From Clostridium grantii DSM 8605 (lineage in GTDB: Bacteria > Bacillota > Clostridia > Clostridiales > Clostridiaceae), in the NCBI RefSeq assembly GCF_900129965.1, contig NZ_FQXM01000012.1, positions 1 to 64,000 of the forward strand: a DNA stretch of 64,000 bases, in the 5' to 3' direction. Of the stretch, positions 15,895-25,267 are shown piece after piece. The position numbers and the translations under genes are program-made. Positions within the stretch are counted from its first letter, which is position 1, and every line of letters begins with the position of its first letter. Below the pieces are notes generated by a model. The model saw only the letters and a program-made list of their open reading frames with translations. It was not told where the DNA came from and did not search any database.

Positions 15895-16383
15895 TATTTT
15901 TATCCAATTCTGATAATGTATCAAGAGGACTAATTACATTTAGAGCATCAATTTTTACTAAATGTAAGTAAAAACCAGTTGTACTAATGTCTGAATGGCC
16001 TAATAGCTGTTTTATATGAAATAAATTTGTGCCTGACTCAAGTAAATGGGTTGCAAAACTATGTCTTAAAGTGTGTGGGGTAACTTTCTTAGTGATTTTG
16101 GTTATTTGTATATATTTTCGAAATATATTCTGAACTGCTCTTGAAGTAATGTGTGTACCAGTATGGTTTCTACTGTAGAAAAGCCATTCTTTAGGGTGGT
16201 AAGCTTTCCAATAATCTCTTAGTATCTCAAGATTAGATTGTGAAAGTAGTGCATATTTATCTTTGGCACCTTTACCATTACGAATTAGAAGCTGCATTTT
16301 GTTACTATCGATATCTGAAACTTTAAGGCAAGTAACTTCGTTAAGTCGAAGACCAGCTCCATAAATGTAATATACCAGTTAAT
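15887..16383 (-). pseudogene. Tyrosine recombinase, 5'-truncated
   Basis: The catalytic half is present: GAGLRLNEV (first arginine), a lysine in NGKGAKDKY, HTLRHSFATHLL (H-x-x-R), LLGHSDISTTGFYLH (second histidine and tyrosine). The frame continues upstream of the ATG at 16297 to LVYYIYGAGLR and stops at about 16383. All of the amino-terminal core-binding half is missing. The missing part corresponds to what is seen at 1-384, so a full-length sister copy probably exists. Adjacent plus-strand sequence is a foreign membrane-protein stub, so 16383 marks a recombination joint. Confidence 0.85.
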
Positions 16384-16470
16384 CTTTATCCCTATAAAAT
16401 ATAGTACAAATCTTTATGGGAAATAAGCATTAAAGATGGAATTCTTATTATACCAATACTTGCTTGGTCA

Positions 16471-16731
16471 GTGATATCAAAATACTGGATACTTCAGAAA
16501 AAGAAACCTATTTATGGGGATATTTCAGAAAAGATTTCTTTGCTATTTTTAAACATAAAATTACTTCAGAATTTTTTCAACTTCAATATGACAAGTGCCA
16601 TGGTGGTAATAATAATTGGCATAATTGTACTAGTTCTATCTTACAGTAAAAAAATCAAACTTTACTTTATAACATCTTTAGTAATGATAGCTTTACCTTT
16701 GATCCATAGTACTTTAGAATTAAAGAATTAA
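16471..16731 (+). pseudogene. 3' remnant of a membrane protein
   Basis: The frame is open from 16405 (KSLWEISIKDGILIIPILAW) to the stop at 16731 and contains three hydrophobic helices, including AMVVIIIGIIVLVLSY. There is no ribosome site at the GTG at 16471. The break upstream coincides with the truncated integrase. I take it as the back half of an unidentified membrane protein. Confidence 0.5.
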
Positions 16732-16897
16732 TTTTATTTTCTAGTGTTTTTTTATTAAGAGTGAAATTTTATTGTAATGGGATAACAAACTATGTTACGT
16801 TATGATTGATAACAGTACTCACTTTTTTGCCTGTTTTGTGATAAACTAAATTATGAAAAAGTAATAGATTCTAGTTGTACTAGAAAAGGAGAGTTTT

Positions 16898-18151
16898 ATG
16901 GCACACTTAACAGGAAGAACAGGTTATAAAGAATTAATAGAAAGGTATAATAGATTTCCTCAAGGAGCACCAGAATCAGAATCCTTATATGAGATTTTAA
17001 AGGTAATGTTTACCCATGAGGAAGCATCTCTTGTATCCTTGTTACCTATAAAACCATTTAGTGTTAAAAGTGCATCTAAGATTTGGAAGAAATCAGAAGA
17101 GGACACATTTAATATTTTGAATGGCTTAGCAGAGAAAGCATTACTTCTTGATATGAATGATACAAAAGAGCAGAAGTATGTGGTACCCCCACCAATGATA
17201 GGTTTTTTTGAATTTGCATTAATGAGAACAGGGGGACATTTTGACCAAAAATTATTAAGTGAATTATTTCATCAATATTTAGAGACAGAAGAAGATTTTA
17301 TGAGAAAACTATTGTCTTTAAAAACGCCAATAGGTAGAATTTTAGTAAATGAAAAAGCTGTTAAACAATCTGATGAAGTTTATGTATTAGATTATGAAAG
17401 AGCTACAAAAATAATAGAAAATGCTGAAAGTATTGGTGTTAGCAGGTGTTATTGTAGACACAAGGCGGAACACTTGGGTGAAAACTGTGATGCACCACAA
17501 GAGGTTTGTTTGTCCATAAACAATTTGTCACATTCTTTATCTAAATATGGTTATGCAAAACTTATTACAAAGGAAAATGCACTTGAGATACTTGAATTGT
17601 CATATAAGCACAATCTTATTCAATTTGCTGAGAATGTTAAAGATGATGTTGGGTTTATTTGTAATTGTTGTACATGTTGCTGCATGGCTTTAAAAGGCGC
17701 AAGTAAAATGGGCGTACCGCAAACAATTAGTTCCTCAAACTTTATTGCTACAATGAATGACAAATGTGTAAGTTGCAAAAAATGTGTAGAGGCTTGCCCA
17801 GTTGGATGTTTTAAAACAGAAAAAATAGATGATAAAGAAAAAGTTATATTTGATTCAACACTATGCTTGGGATGTGGCGTATGTGAAAGAGTTTGTAAAT
17901 TGAATGCTATTGAGATGATTCAAAGAGAAAAAAGAATCTTTACACCAGTTAATACAGTTCATAAACTAGTTCTTGAAGCAATTGAGACAGACACTTTACA
18001 TAATCTGATTTTTGACAATCAAGCAATGGCCAGCCACAGATTTATGACTGCATTTACCGGCGCATTTTTAAAGTTGCCACCAGTAAAGCAAATGTTAGTA
18101 AGTGAAAAATTTCAGTCAAAATATTTAATGAAATTAATCGAGAAAGTATAG
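16898..18151 (+). CDS. 4Fe-4S dicluster protein with regulatory-type amino domain
   Basis: The 417-residue protein starts MAHLTGRTGYKELIERYNR after AAAAGGAG. Residues 1-150 form a winged-helix-like region; a cysteine-rich segment follows (CYCRHKAEHLGENCDAP, then CNCCTCCCMALKG). Near the end are two ferredoxin motifs (CVSCKKCVEACPVGC and CLGCGVCERVCKLNA). Proteins of this layout are soluble electron-transfer proteins in clostridia; the substrate is unknown. It is monocistronic as far as I can see. Confidence 0.82.
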   Translation: MAHLTGRTGYKELIERYNRFPQGAPESESLYEILKVMFTHEEASLVSLLPIKPFSVKSASKIWKKSEEDTFNILNGLAEKALLLDMNDTKEQKYVVPPPMIGFFEFALMRTGGHFDQKLLSELFHQYLETEEDFMRKLLSLKTPIGRILVNEKAVKQSDEVYVLDYERATKIIENAESIGVSRCYCRHKAEHLGENCDAPQEVCLSINNLSHSLSKYGYAKLITKENALEILELSYKHNLIQFAENVKDDVGFICNCCTCCCMALKGASKMGVPQTISSSNFIATMNDKCVSCKKCVEACPVGCFKTEKIDDKEKVIFDSTLCLGCGVCERVCKLNAIEMIQREKRIFTPVNTVHKLVLEAIETDTLHNLIFDNQAMASHRFMTAFTGAFLKLPPVKQMLVSEKFQSKYLMKLIEKV

Positions 18152-18185
18152 GGTCAATTTATAACAATGTAATTGCAAATGAAAG

Positions 18186-18356
18186 ATGCGATTAAGTTAT
18201 ACATCAATAGAAATAACTTGGAGATATGTAGGAATAGTAATGATAATTTCAACAATCGCTATGGTATTTGTAGAAAGAAAAGATATTAAAATTATTTATA
18301 TCTGTATTTATTGGACAAATGTGTTGGGATATATGTTAAATATATGCTTAACATGA
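18186..18356 (+). CDS. Possible 56-residue membrane peptide or gene remnant
   Basis: ATG 18186 opens a 56-codon frame (MRLSYTSIEITWRYVG, then VMIISTIAMVF, KIIYICIYW) with two hydrophobic segments. The ribosome site is weak (GAAAG), so it may equally be a fragment of a lost membrane protein. It fills the otherwise gene-free stretch 18152-18437. Confidence 0.3.
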   Translation: MRLSYTSIEITWRYVGIVMIISTIAMVFVERKDIKIIYICIYWTNVLGYMLNICLT

Positions 18357-18437
18357 TATAATTATTTAATTGATATACCTTATTTTGGGTAAATAATATT
18401 AATGAAATGCTAGAAAAGAAAGGGGTTTATAATATTT

Positions 18438-18962
18438 ATGTATACATTTAATTTTAAATTAACCATTGAAGACTATATTAATTTTAATATGTTTCATTAT
18501 TACAATTCTAAAAGTTCTCACAATACGATTACTTTAATAAGGATTATAGGCACTTTGATCATAATACTATTTCCCTTTATTATAAAAAGAACCTTTGATT
18601 TAATGTTATTTTCAATATATTTCGTTATGGGTATTCTTTTTTTCATATTATTTAAGAAATTCTTTGATAAAATTTTAAAGAAAAATGTTAGAAAAATGTT
18701 GAATGAGAATTCATACGGTGATTTTTTATTAAAAAGAACGTTAACTATTACTGATAATGAAATTCTAGATATTACAGATAATAATGAAATGAAGACAAGC
18801 TGGACAGGTGTAACTAAGATACATGAGGATGGGAAATATATCTTTATTTATATAGGAACGGCACAAGCATTTATAATACCTAAACATTTATTTGAAAATA
18901 CTGATAAAGAATATGAGTTTAAAAAGCATCTAAAAAAGATGTATGATAATTCAAGGAGGTAA
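18438..18962 (+). CDS. YcxB-like membrane protein
   Basis: The 174-residue protein has two central membrane helices (TLIIILFPFIIK and LMLFSIYFVMGILFFILF). Its carboxy-terminal soluble domain ends TSWTGVTKIHEDGKYIFIYI and AFIIPKHLFEN, the typical YcxB-like (PF14317) pattern. Function in the family is unknown. It is followed immediately by a DUF6897-like gene, likely co-transcribed (AAGGAGG lies in its last codons). Confidence 0.75.
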   Translation: MYTFNFKLTIEDYINFNMFHYYNSKSSHNTITLIRIIGTLIIILFPFIIKRTFDLMLFSIYFVMGILFFILFKKFFDKILKKNVRKMLNENSYGDFLLKRTLTITDNEILDITDNNEMKTSWTGVTKIHEDGKYIFIYIGTAQAFIIPKHLFENTDKEYEFKKHLKKMYDNSRR

Positions 18963-18968
18963 ATTGAT

Positions 18969-19292
18969 TTGAATTCAGGAACTTGGATTTCAATATATAT
19001 GCCATTATTTATTTTGTTTTTTATTGTTTTGCCACAACACAGTGCATCAAGTAAGAGAGTTATAATAAAAATTAAAAGAAGGAGAGGTGTAAAAATTATG
19101 ATGAATGAAATATTAAAAAAGTATATAGGAATGAATTGTCAAATATCTACAGGATCATTGGGTACAAATCTAGTTGGAAAAATAATTAATGTAGATGAGC
19201 GTTGGATTGAAGTTGAAACTAAAGCAGGTGAACAAGTTATAAATTCCGAATTTGTACAAAGCATTAAAATAATGAAAGCTAAGAAAAAGTAA
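18969..19292 (+). CDS. DUF6897-like small protein with membrane anchor
   Basis: The 107-residue frame starts at TTG 18969, six bases after the previous stop and behind AAGGAGG. It has an amino-terminal hydrophobic helix (YMPLFILFFIVLP) and, after a basic stretch, a small beta-barrel-like domain (LKKYIGMNCQISTGSLGTN, GKIINVDERWIEVETK). There is an internal ATG (19099) with its own AGGAGAGG, so the soluble domain may also be made alone. Function unknown. Confidence 0.7.
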   Translation: MNSGTWISIYMPLFILFFIVLPQHSASSKRVIIKIKRRRGVKIMMNEILKKYIGMNCQISTGSLGTNLVGKIINVDERWIEVETKAGEQVINSEFVQSIKIMKAKKK

Positions 19293-19367
19293 AGTCATAA
19301 TAAAAAAGTATTGGATTGTATTATAGAAGATTAATTTAATAATAAAAGTGCTACCTAAGTAACCCAT

Positions 19368-20040
19368 CTATGACTTATATTGATATAGCCATGAATTTAG
19401 AATATATTCAAATTGTTTTGGCTGTTCTAGGAAAAATGAGTGACTTGCATTGCTCAATAAATTTACGGTAGCATTGGGATAAATATATAGTCTATCTAAC
19501 ATATCTCGATAACCTACAGAGGGATCTTGATAGCCTAAAAATATCAAAGCTTTATGTATATGAAAAGATTTATTGGAATCAATATAATCACTAGCGTAGT
19601 TGTTTTCATGGAGTTCTTTTACAAAAAGTTTATCTGCCAAAGCAATGGCACGAGAAAAATCGGCCTCACTTCGAAAATAAGTTCTTTCATTAATAACTAC
19701 CATTTTATTTAATAATTCCTCTTGAGTTTTTTCATCAAGCGAATTAAAAAAAGATTCATCAATATCTTGGTGGGTTATTGACGCTTTATTTCTTTTTTCA
19801 GCTTGAGTAATAATTACTGGACAAATCAAAGCTTCTCCAATAATTTGATTCAAAAACCTTTTTGCAATACCTTGTGCCATATAAATAAATTCTTTTGAAG
19901 CCTTTTAATTGTACACCTGAATTTTCAATGGCTCGAACCATTGAAATACTATCTAAATACAAACCGTGAAGAATAATTAAAGGTAGCCCAGTTCCCAGTA
20001 CATTGTAATGAATAGTTTGGTTTTTTATCTTAGCGATCAT
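19368..20040 (-). pseudogene. Alpha/beta hydrolase, internally deleted and frameshifted
   Basis: The front (MIAKIKNQTIHYNVLGTGLP, LIILHGLYLDSISM, oxyanion HG) and the back (ICPVIITQAEKR ... NATVNLLSNASHSFFLEQP, catalytic histidine) belong to one hydrolase of about 270 residues. They lie in different frames and are joined after GFKRIYL, so roughly 40 codons with the nucleophile G-x-S-x-G region are gone. No activity is expected. Confidence 0.8.
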
Positions 20041-20220
20041 AGGACCCCTCCATAAAAGTATATAATAACCATAGTAGCATATTTTCATGCATATTTCATT
20101 ATTATGTGAAAAATATATAAATTCATTTCAAAATGTCTAGTGTGGTTATAAGCAAAAAATAGATATATAATAGTAGTAGGATTATTATGAGTCATATGGG
20201 TAAAACTAATGTGACAAAAA

Positions 20221-20316
20221 TCAGAATGTATATTAAAAGAAGATGGAGGAGTACTTGAAAATGAAGTTCTTGAAGATGGTGAAATAACTCAAAGATATTG
20301 GATTGAATTAATATAA
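20221..20316 (+). pseudogene. 3' remnant of an unidentified gene
   Basis: An open run of 31 codons (SECILKEDGGVLENEVLEDG ... RYWIELI, stop) lies directly before the TspO-like gene and has no start. It resembles the carboxy end of an acetyltransferase-like protein, but this is not secure. Confidence 0.4.
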
Positions 20317-20331
20317 AAGGAGATGGATTTA

Positions 20332-21132
20332 ATGGAAAGAAGAAAGAACATTACATTTATAAAGATTTTAGTATTAATTACTTTTTTACTTATGATAACT
20401 GTCAATGCATTGGCAAATATCATTCCAATCAATAGGATTACCACTGGAGAAGTTTCAGATTATTACGCAAATCTTTTTGCACCAGCAGGCATAACCTTTG
20501 CTATATGGGGATTGATTTATCTTTTATTAGCAGGGTATACTATTTATCAGCTAGGCTTTCTACAAAAGGATAGCAGCAAAGCTAAGGAAGGTTTATTTAA
20601 AAAGATAGGCTTATATTTTTCAATATCATCTATTGCTAATGTAATATGGATTTTATGCTGGCATTATAGAGTAATCCCTTCAACTATGATACTGATGATT
20701 GTACTTCTTGTTTGTTTAATAATTATTGTTTTGGAAATAAAAAAAGTTGAACTTTCATTTAAAGATAAGCTTTTTATAAAACTTCCTTTTAGTATTTACT
20801 TTGGATGGATTACTATTGCAACCATTGCAAATGTTACTACACTTCTTGTAAGTATAGGATGGGATGGATTTGGAATATCTGAAGAGATTTGGACTATTAT
20901 AATCATATTAGTAGGTCTTTTAATAGGAGCTATTACAATTTTAGTGAATAAAGATATTCCCTACGGTCTGGTAATAATTTGGGCCTATATAGGCATATTA
21001 ATTAAACATAAATCACTTAATGGATTCAATGGAGAATATCCTGCAATAATAATCACCGTTATTATCAGTATTATATTATTAATAGTAACTGAATTATATG
21101 TACTTCTTCATTATAAAACAAGGGAAAATTAA
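20332..21132 (+). CDS. TspO/MBR-like membrane protein
   Basis: The protein (266 residues from ATG 20332) has seven or eight membrane helices. The front half shows the TspO-related pattern (NALANIIPINRITTGE, YANLFAPAGITFAIWGLIYLLLAGY). It is longer than the 160-residue TspO proteins and matches the extended tryptophan-rich sensory-like proteins of Firmicutes. ATG 20332 is preferred over 20323 because AAGGAG stands 9 bases ahead of it. Ligand unknown (porphyrin binding is known in the core family). Confidence 0.72.
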   Translation: MERRKNITFIKILVLITFLLMITVNALANIIPINRITTGEVSDYYANLFAPAGITFAIWGLIYLLLAGYTIYQLGFLQKDSSKAKEGLFKKIGLYFSISSIANVIWILCWHYRVIPSTMILMIVLLVCLIIIVLEIKKVELSFKDKLFIKLPFSIYFGWITIATIANVTTLLVSIGWDGFGISEEIWTIIIILVGLLIGAITILVNKDIPYGLVIIWAYIGILIKHKSLNGFNGEYPAIIITVIISIILLIVTELYVLLHYKTREN

Positions 21133-21149
21133 TATTGAATATTAAATAT

Positions 21150-21200
21150 TGATAAAACAAGCAGCTGGAAGGATTTTTTCCCGTTGCTTATTTTATTTGA
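21150..21200 (+). terminator. Probable terminator after the TspO-like gene
   Basis: AAGCAGCTGGAAGG faces CCCGTTGCTT around a T-rich loop and is followed by ATTTTATTTG. An imperfect stem; moderate support only. Confidence 0.4.
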
Positions 21201-21281
21201 AAAATATTTCTATATTGAGTATAATTAAAAGAAAGTAATGGTAAAAATGGGGATTTACTGATATGAGAGAGGGATAATAAA

Positions 21282-21806
21282 ATGGAAAAACAATTCTTTT
21301 TTTCAACAAAGGCACTTATTATAGGGATCCCACTGTGAAACTTAATTTATACTTGTACAAAATCTCCACGTTTTTAGGAGTTTTGGACACGTATAAATTA
21401 ATAGTTGAACTGGGATACCTATAAAGATAATAAATTTTTAGCTATGTATTTCATAGAAAACGGGAAAAAAGTTTGGGATTTACCTGGTGGGAGAATGGAG
21501 TTTGGTGAAACTGCAGAAGAAACTTTAGCTAGAGAGATAAAAGAAGAATTAGGGGTAATCATTAAGCCCATAAAACTAGTGGATACGTGGAATTATATGA
21601 AAAATGAGTTTTCCCAGAGAACAGGTGATATATATCCTAGTGAAATAGTTTCAGGAGAAATAGAAATTTCAGATGAACATGATGGATATGAATGGATTAG
21701 TATTGAGGATAATGGAGAAATCTTTACTAGGGAAGCTTTCTTTGAGCGTATGAAATTATGGGATTGGCAGGCAATAATGAATAGTAATATTACCTTTAAA
21801 AAGTAG
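21282..21806 (+). pseudogene. NUDIX hydrolase gene interrupted by a 100-bp element
   Basis: The first 42 bases (MEKQFFFSTKALII) match the intact NUDIX gene at 24563 with one base difference. The reading then breaks into a 100-bp inverted-repeat element and resumes as KDNKFLAMYFIENG through the NUDIX box (GGRMEFGETAEETLAREIKEELGV). Removing the element plus one TA restores an in-frame ALI-KDNKF. As it stands the front is separated from the catalytic domain. It is a duplicate of 24563-24988. Confidence 0.85.
21322..21421 (-). mobile_element. 100-bp inverted-repeat element (second family), copy 1
   Basis: Runs from TAGGGATCCCACTGTGAAAC to TTGAACTGGGATACCTA, with facing arms ACTTAATTTATACTTGTAC and GTATAAATTAATAG, flanked by TA on each side. 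The same 100-bp element is at 39469-39568 in reverse, and a fragment is at 43970. TA duplication and small size suggest a MITE moved by an IS630/Tc1-type transposase, none of which is in the window. Confidence 0.8.
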
Positions 21807-21817
21807 GAGGAGATTAT

Positions 21818-22645
21818 TTGAAAGTTATAACATTATTTGAAAATAGAACTATATCAGAAGAATATATAAGTAAACATGGGTTATCTTTGTATATAGAAAC
21901 AGCTAATCATAAAATATTATTTGATACTGGAGTGGATGATTCATTTATCTATAATGCTTCTAAATTAGGTGTGAATTTAGAAGAAATAGATATAGCAATT
22001 ATATCTCATGGACATTATGATCACGGCGGCGGACTTGAAGGATTTTTAAAAATTAATAGTAAAGCAAAAATTTATATTGGGAAAAGTGCCTTTGATAATC
22101 ATATAAAAATTATTGAAGGAAATGTTAAACATGACATAGGGTTGAATAAAAAGTTGTTACCTAATAGTAGGTTTATATTTGTAGACAAAATAATAAAAAT
22201 CGATGATGAATTGATTTTATTTGCAGATATTAAAGGAAAGAAACTTGTACCTATAGGAAATGATAAACTACTAAAAGAAGATAGTAATGGGTTAGTTGAA
22301 AAAGATAATTTTGAACATGAAATAAATCTCTTGATTAATGAAAATCAGAAATATAGTTTGATTTGTGGATGTGCCCATAAAGGTATTGTTAATATAATAG
22401 AATGTGCAAATGATATTGTAGCCAGTCATTTGAAAATAGTAATTGGTGGATTTCATTTAAAAGGAATGGATTTTAGTAGTTCAAGGGATACAGCTTTTTT
22501 AGATGAACTCGCAACTCTATTAAGTAGCAATGGTGTAGAAAAATATTATACATGTCATTGTACTGGTGAAGAAGCTTATAGCTATTTAGATGAAAAAATA
22601 AAAAATTTGAATGAATTGAAAACAGGTATGATTATTGATCTTTAG
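21818..22645 (+). CDS. MBL-fold metallo-hydrolase (dihydropterin-type)
   Basis: The 275-residue protein begins at TTG behind GGAGG. The metal motif HGHYDHGGG is at about residues 67-75, with further ligands in CGCAHKGIVNI, GGFHLKG and the late CHCTGEEAY. This set matches the MBL subfamily annotated as 7,8-dihydropterin-6-yl-methyl ribofuranosyl-aminobenzene phosphate synthase-like, whose real substrates in bacteria are unclear. It follows the disrupted NUDIX gene by 11 bases. Confidence 0.82.
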   Translation: MKVITLFENRTISEEYISKHGLSLYIETANHKILFDTGVDDSFIYNASKLGVNLEEIDIAIISHGHYDHGGGLEGFLKINSKAKIYIGKSAFDNHIKIIEGNVKHDIGLNKKLLPNSRFIFVDKIIKIDDELILFADIKGKKLVPIGNDKLLKEDSNGLVEKDNFEHEINLLINENQKYSLICGCAHKGIVNIIECANDIVASHLKIVIGGFHLKGMDFSSSRDTAFLDELATLLSSNGVEKYYTCHCTGEEAYSYLDEKIKNLNELKTGMIIDL

Positions 22646-22707
22646 TATAAAAAATTATAAATATAGGTAATTATAAACTATAACTTATAAACCTAGGAGG
22701 AAAAAAT

Positions 22708-23754
22708 ATGAATGTTTTATTTTGTAAGATACCATGGATGAAATACTATAATGGAATTACTGATGAGGATAAACTCAAAAATGGAAGGACTTATATAAAA
22801 GAAAATGGCGGTGAATGTTATACTTTTCAAGATTATAACGGTAAATGCTATGGGTCTATTATGTTATATGGGGATATGAATTTAGAATCATATTTTAAAG
22901 AGGATAAGAAAAATGATGACTTTTTAAAAGATATCCTTGTTGTTTGGGTTGCAACTGATGATAGAAATGAAACTAGAATTGTTGGATGGTATAAAAATGC
23001 CACTATTTATAGAAAAGAGCAGTTTGTAGAATCTTTTACAAATGAAGAATTTAATTTGTACTACAGTGTAGATGCCTTGGCAAAGGATTGTTATTTGTTA
23101 CCTGAAGAACAAAGAATCTTTCCAATTCAAAGAGCGGAACAAACAAAGAATGCTACTGAATTAATTCCAAAAATAATTGAGTATATTGAAAACTACAAAG
23201 GAAATTTTGCTAATATAGTTTTTACCGATGAAAAATTAGGGGAAGTTATAGATGATAAACAAATCGCTAATGATTTTCAAGAGTTATATGATGAAGGAAT
23301 TAATTGTGTTGAGGAATATGAGAAAATGGAAGCTTTGAAATTCTTTAATACTGCCAGATTAATTAAAGAAACTCCGGATTTACTCTTCAATATTGCTGAA
23401 AATTTAAAATTGTTATGCTGTTTTCACAAAGCAATCCCAGTTTATGAAAAATTAATTAAAATTGAAGGGGAAAATTTAGATAATATAAATGGATTAATGG
23501 AATGCTATGATTATATGGGAAACAGAGAAAAAACAATAGAGTACTGTAATGTATTATTAACTTTGCTAGGTGATTCTAAGGAAGATATGGAATCAAAGAT
23601 TTATTATTGTTGGGTTATGTTTTTTATCTATTTTTCACTAAGGAATAAAGAAAAGGCAGAAACAATTATTGATATACTTTCTCCTTATTCTGATGAAGAA
23701 GCTAAAAAAAGTGTGGAAGAAATGCAAGCAATAATAAAGGCACACTTTGCTTGA
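22708..23754 (+). CDS. TPR-containing protein with unknown amino domain
   Basis: The 348-residue protein starts MNVLFCKIPWMKYYNG after TAGGAGG. The first 150 residues form a compact domain with RIVGWYKNATIYRKEQF, a pattern I have seen in front of nuclease and repeat domains, which I cannot name with certainty. Residues 210-340 contain three or four TPR-like helical hairpins (CFHKAIPVYEKLIKIEG, GNREKTIEYCNVLL). Likely a protein-protein interaction factor. Confidence 0.6.
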   Translation: MNVLFCKIPWMKYYNGITDEDKLKNGRTYIKENGGECYTFQDYNGKCYGSIMLYGDMNLESYFKEDKKNDDFLKDILVVWVATDDRNETRIVGWYKNATIYRKEQFVESFTNEEFNLYYSVDALAKDCYLLPEEQRIFPIQRAEQTKNATELIPKIIEYIENYKGNFANIVFTDEKLGEVIDDKQIANDFQELYDEGINCVEEYEKMEALKFFNTARLIKETPDLLFNIAENLKLLCCFHKAIPVYEKLIKIEGENLDNINGLMECYDYMGNREKTIEYCNVLLTLLGDSKEDMESKIYYCWVMFFIYFSLRNKEKAETIIDILSPYSDEEAKKSVEEMQAIIKAHFA

Positions 23755-23962
23755 TTTCTAACTAAAATAGATATTTTACTTTAAGACATTAAAGAAAAAG
23801 TAGAAAACGCTATATAATAGTATATCAATTGAAAATATTTTCTATATTGGATGTAATTTGGAAAAGTCTAAACTAATTTATGTTTGTAATCGTAATAATT
23901 AATCCAATTCGTTAATATTGGTTAACAAGACCACAAAAGTGAAATTTCTATGGAGGAATCAT

Positions 23963-24520
23963 ATGAATAAAGTAACAAATATTTTTTTAAGAGAATTGGA
24001 ACTAAAAGATTTAGATGATTATTTGTATTGGAATCATCCTAATCGTGAATTTCATAATTTTAATGGCCCTTATTTCAAAAGAAACAGTGAAGAAGAGCTA
24101 AAAAATTTTGTAGGGGAATTAAAAACACTACTTTTAAAAAGAGAAAACAATGTATTAAAGAATAAAAAAATAATAGCAAATCAAGACACTGATGAAATAA
24201 TTGGACAAGTGAACTGGTATTGGAAATCTGAAGAAACTCTTTGGATGGAAATAGGGGTTGTTATTTTTAACGAGGATTATTGGGGACAAGGATTAGGCAA
24301 TAAAGCCATAACATTATGGATAGATGAGATTTTCAAGCAAAATCCAGAAATTGTAAGACTTGGACTAACAACTTGGTCAGGAAATATAAGGATGATGAAA
24401 CTCGCTGAAAAATTAGGTTTTAAAAAAGAAGCTGTATATAGAAAAGCAAGAATTGTTCAGGGAGTGTATTATGATTCTGTTAGTTACGGGGTTCTAAAAG
24501 AAGAGTGGAGTTTGCTATAA
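23963..24520 (+). CDS. GNAT-family N-acetyltransferase (RimJ-like)
   Basis: The 185-residue protein starts at ATG 23963, 7 bases after TGGAGGA. It has the RimJ/RimL layout: IFLRELELKDLDDYLYW at the front, IGVVIFNEDYWGQGLGNKA (acetyl-CoA loop Q/GxGxGN) and NIRMMKLAEKLGFKKEAVYRKAR. The substrate is unknown. A run of 160 gene-free bases precedes it. Confidence 0.85.
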   Translation: MNKVTNIFLRELELKDLDDYLYWNHPNREFHNFNGPYFKRNSEEELKNFVGELKTLLLKRENNVLKNKKIIANQDTDEIIGQVNWYWKSEETLWMEIGVVIFNEDYWGQGLGNKAITLWIDEIFKQNPEIVRLGLTTWSGNIRMMKLAEKLGFKKEAVYRKARIVQGVYYDSVSYGVLKEEWSLL

Positions 24521-24562
24521 TGTAAGGAAAAGTATGATTAAATTTAAGAAAGGGGTACTGAA

Positions 24563-24988
24563 ATGGAAAAACAATTCTTTTTTTCAACAAAAGCACTTAT
24601 TATAAAAGAAAATAAATTTTTAGCTATGTATTTTATGGTAGACGGGGAGAAAGTATGGGATTTGCCTGGAGGCAGAATGGAATTTGGTGAAACAGCAGAA
24701 GAAACACTAACTCGAGAAATAAGGGAAGAGTTAGGTGTACAAATTAAACCTATTAAGCTAGTAGATACTTGGAACTATATGAGAGACGAATTTTTTCAAA
24801 TAACAGGAGTTATATATCATAGTGAAATTGTATCAGGAGAAATTGTGATTTCTGACGAACATGATGGCTATGAGTGGATTAGTATTGATGATAATGGAAA
24901 TACATTTACAAGAGAAGCTTTCTTGGAACGTATGAGATTCTGGAATTGGGAATCAATAATGGATAACAGTATTACTTTTAGGGAGTAA
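24563..24988 (+). CDS. NUDIX hydrolase
   Basis: The 141-residue protein has a perfect NUDIX box (GGRMEFGETAEETLTREIREELGV, residues about 39-62). It probably hydrolyses a nucleoside diphosphate derivative; the substrate cannot be read. It is the intact sister of the disrupted gene at 21282, sharing the same first 14 residues at the DNA level. Ribosome site AAAGGGG. Confidence 0.88.
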   Translation: MEKQFFFSTKALIIKENKFLAMYFMVDGEKVWDLPGGRMEFGETAEETLTREIREELGVQIKPIKLVDTWNYMRDEFFQITGVIYHSEIVSGEIVISDEHDGYEWISIDDNGNTFTREAFLERMRFWNWESIMDNSITFRE

Positions 24989-24991
24989 AAA

Positions 24992-25163
24992 ATGATAAAT
25001 ATATGTGTTTTAATGGGAAGTATGAAGAAAAACGGTAACACATTCAAATCTTGATTATTTAGGAATGTTAGCGGTTAGAGATATTGTTGGAATTAATGAT
25101 TTTAAAACTACAGAAGTAATTGAAAAAGCAAAAGATTTTGCACTTAATATTTTTGATTCATGA
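24992..25163 (+). pseudogene. NADPH-dependent FMN reductase/flavodoxin-like, internally deleted
   Basis: ATG 24992 gives MINICVLMGSMKKNGNTFKS and a stop. In another frame the carboxy end continues LDYLGMLAVRDIVGINDF to ALNIFDS and stop. Front (flavin-phosphate loop GSMKKNGNT) and back belong to one reductase of about 180 residues with most of the middle deleted. Confidence 0.65.
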
Positions 25164-25267
25164 AATTAAACTCAACTTCCATAATATAGAAATAAAGGAT
25201 TAGAAAAAAAGTCCTATATAAGGCGGTAGAGATAAAAAACCAGGTTTTGGTTTCCGGAGGTAATAAA

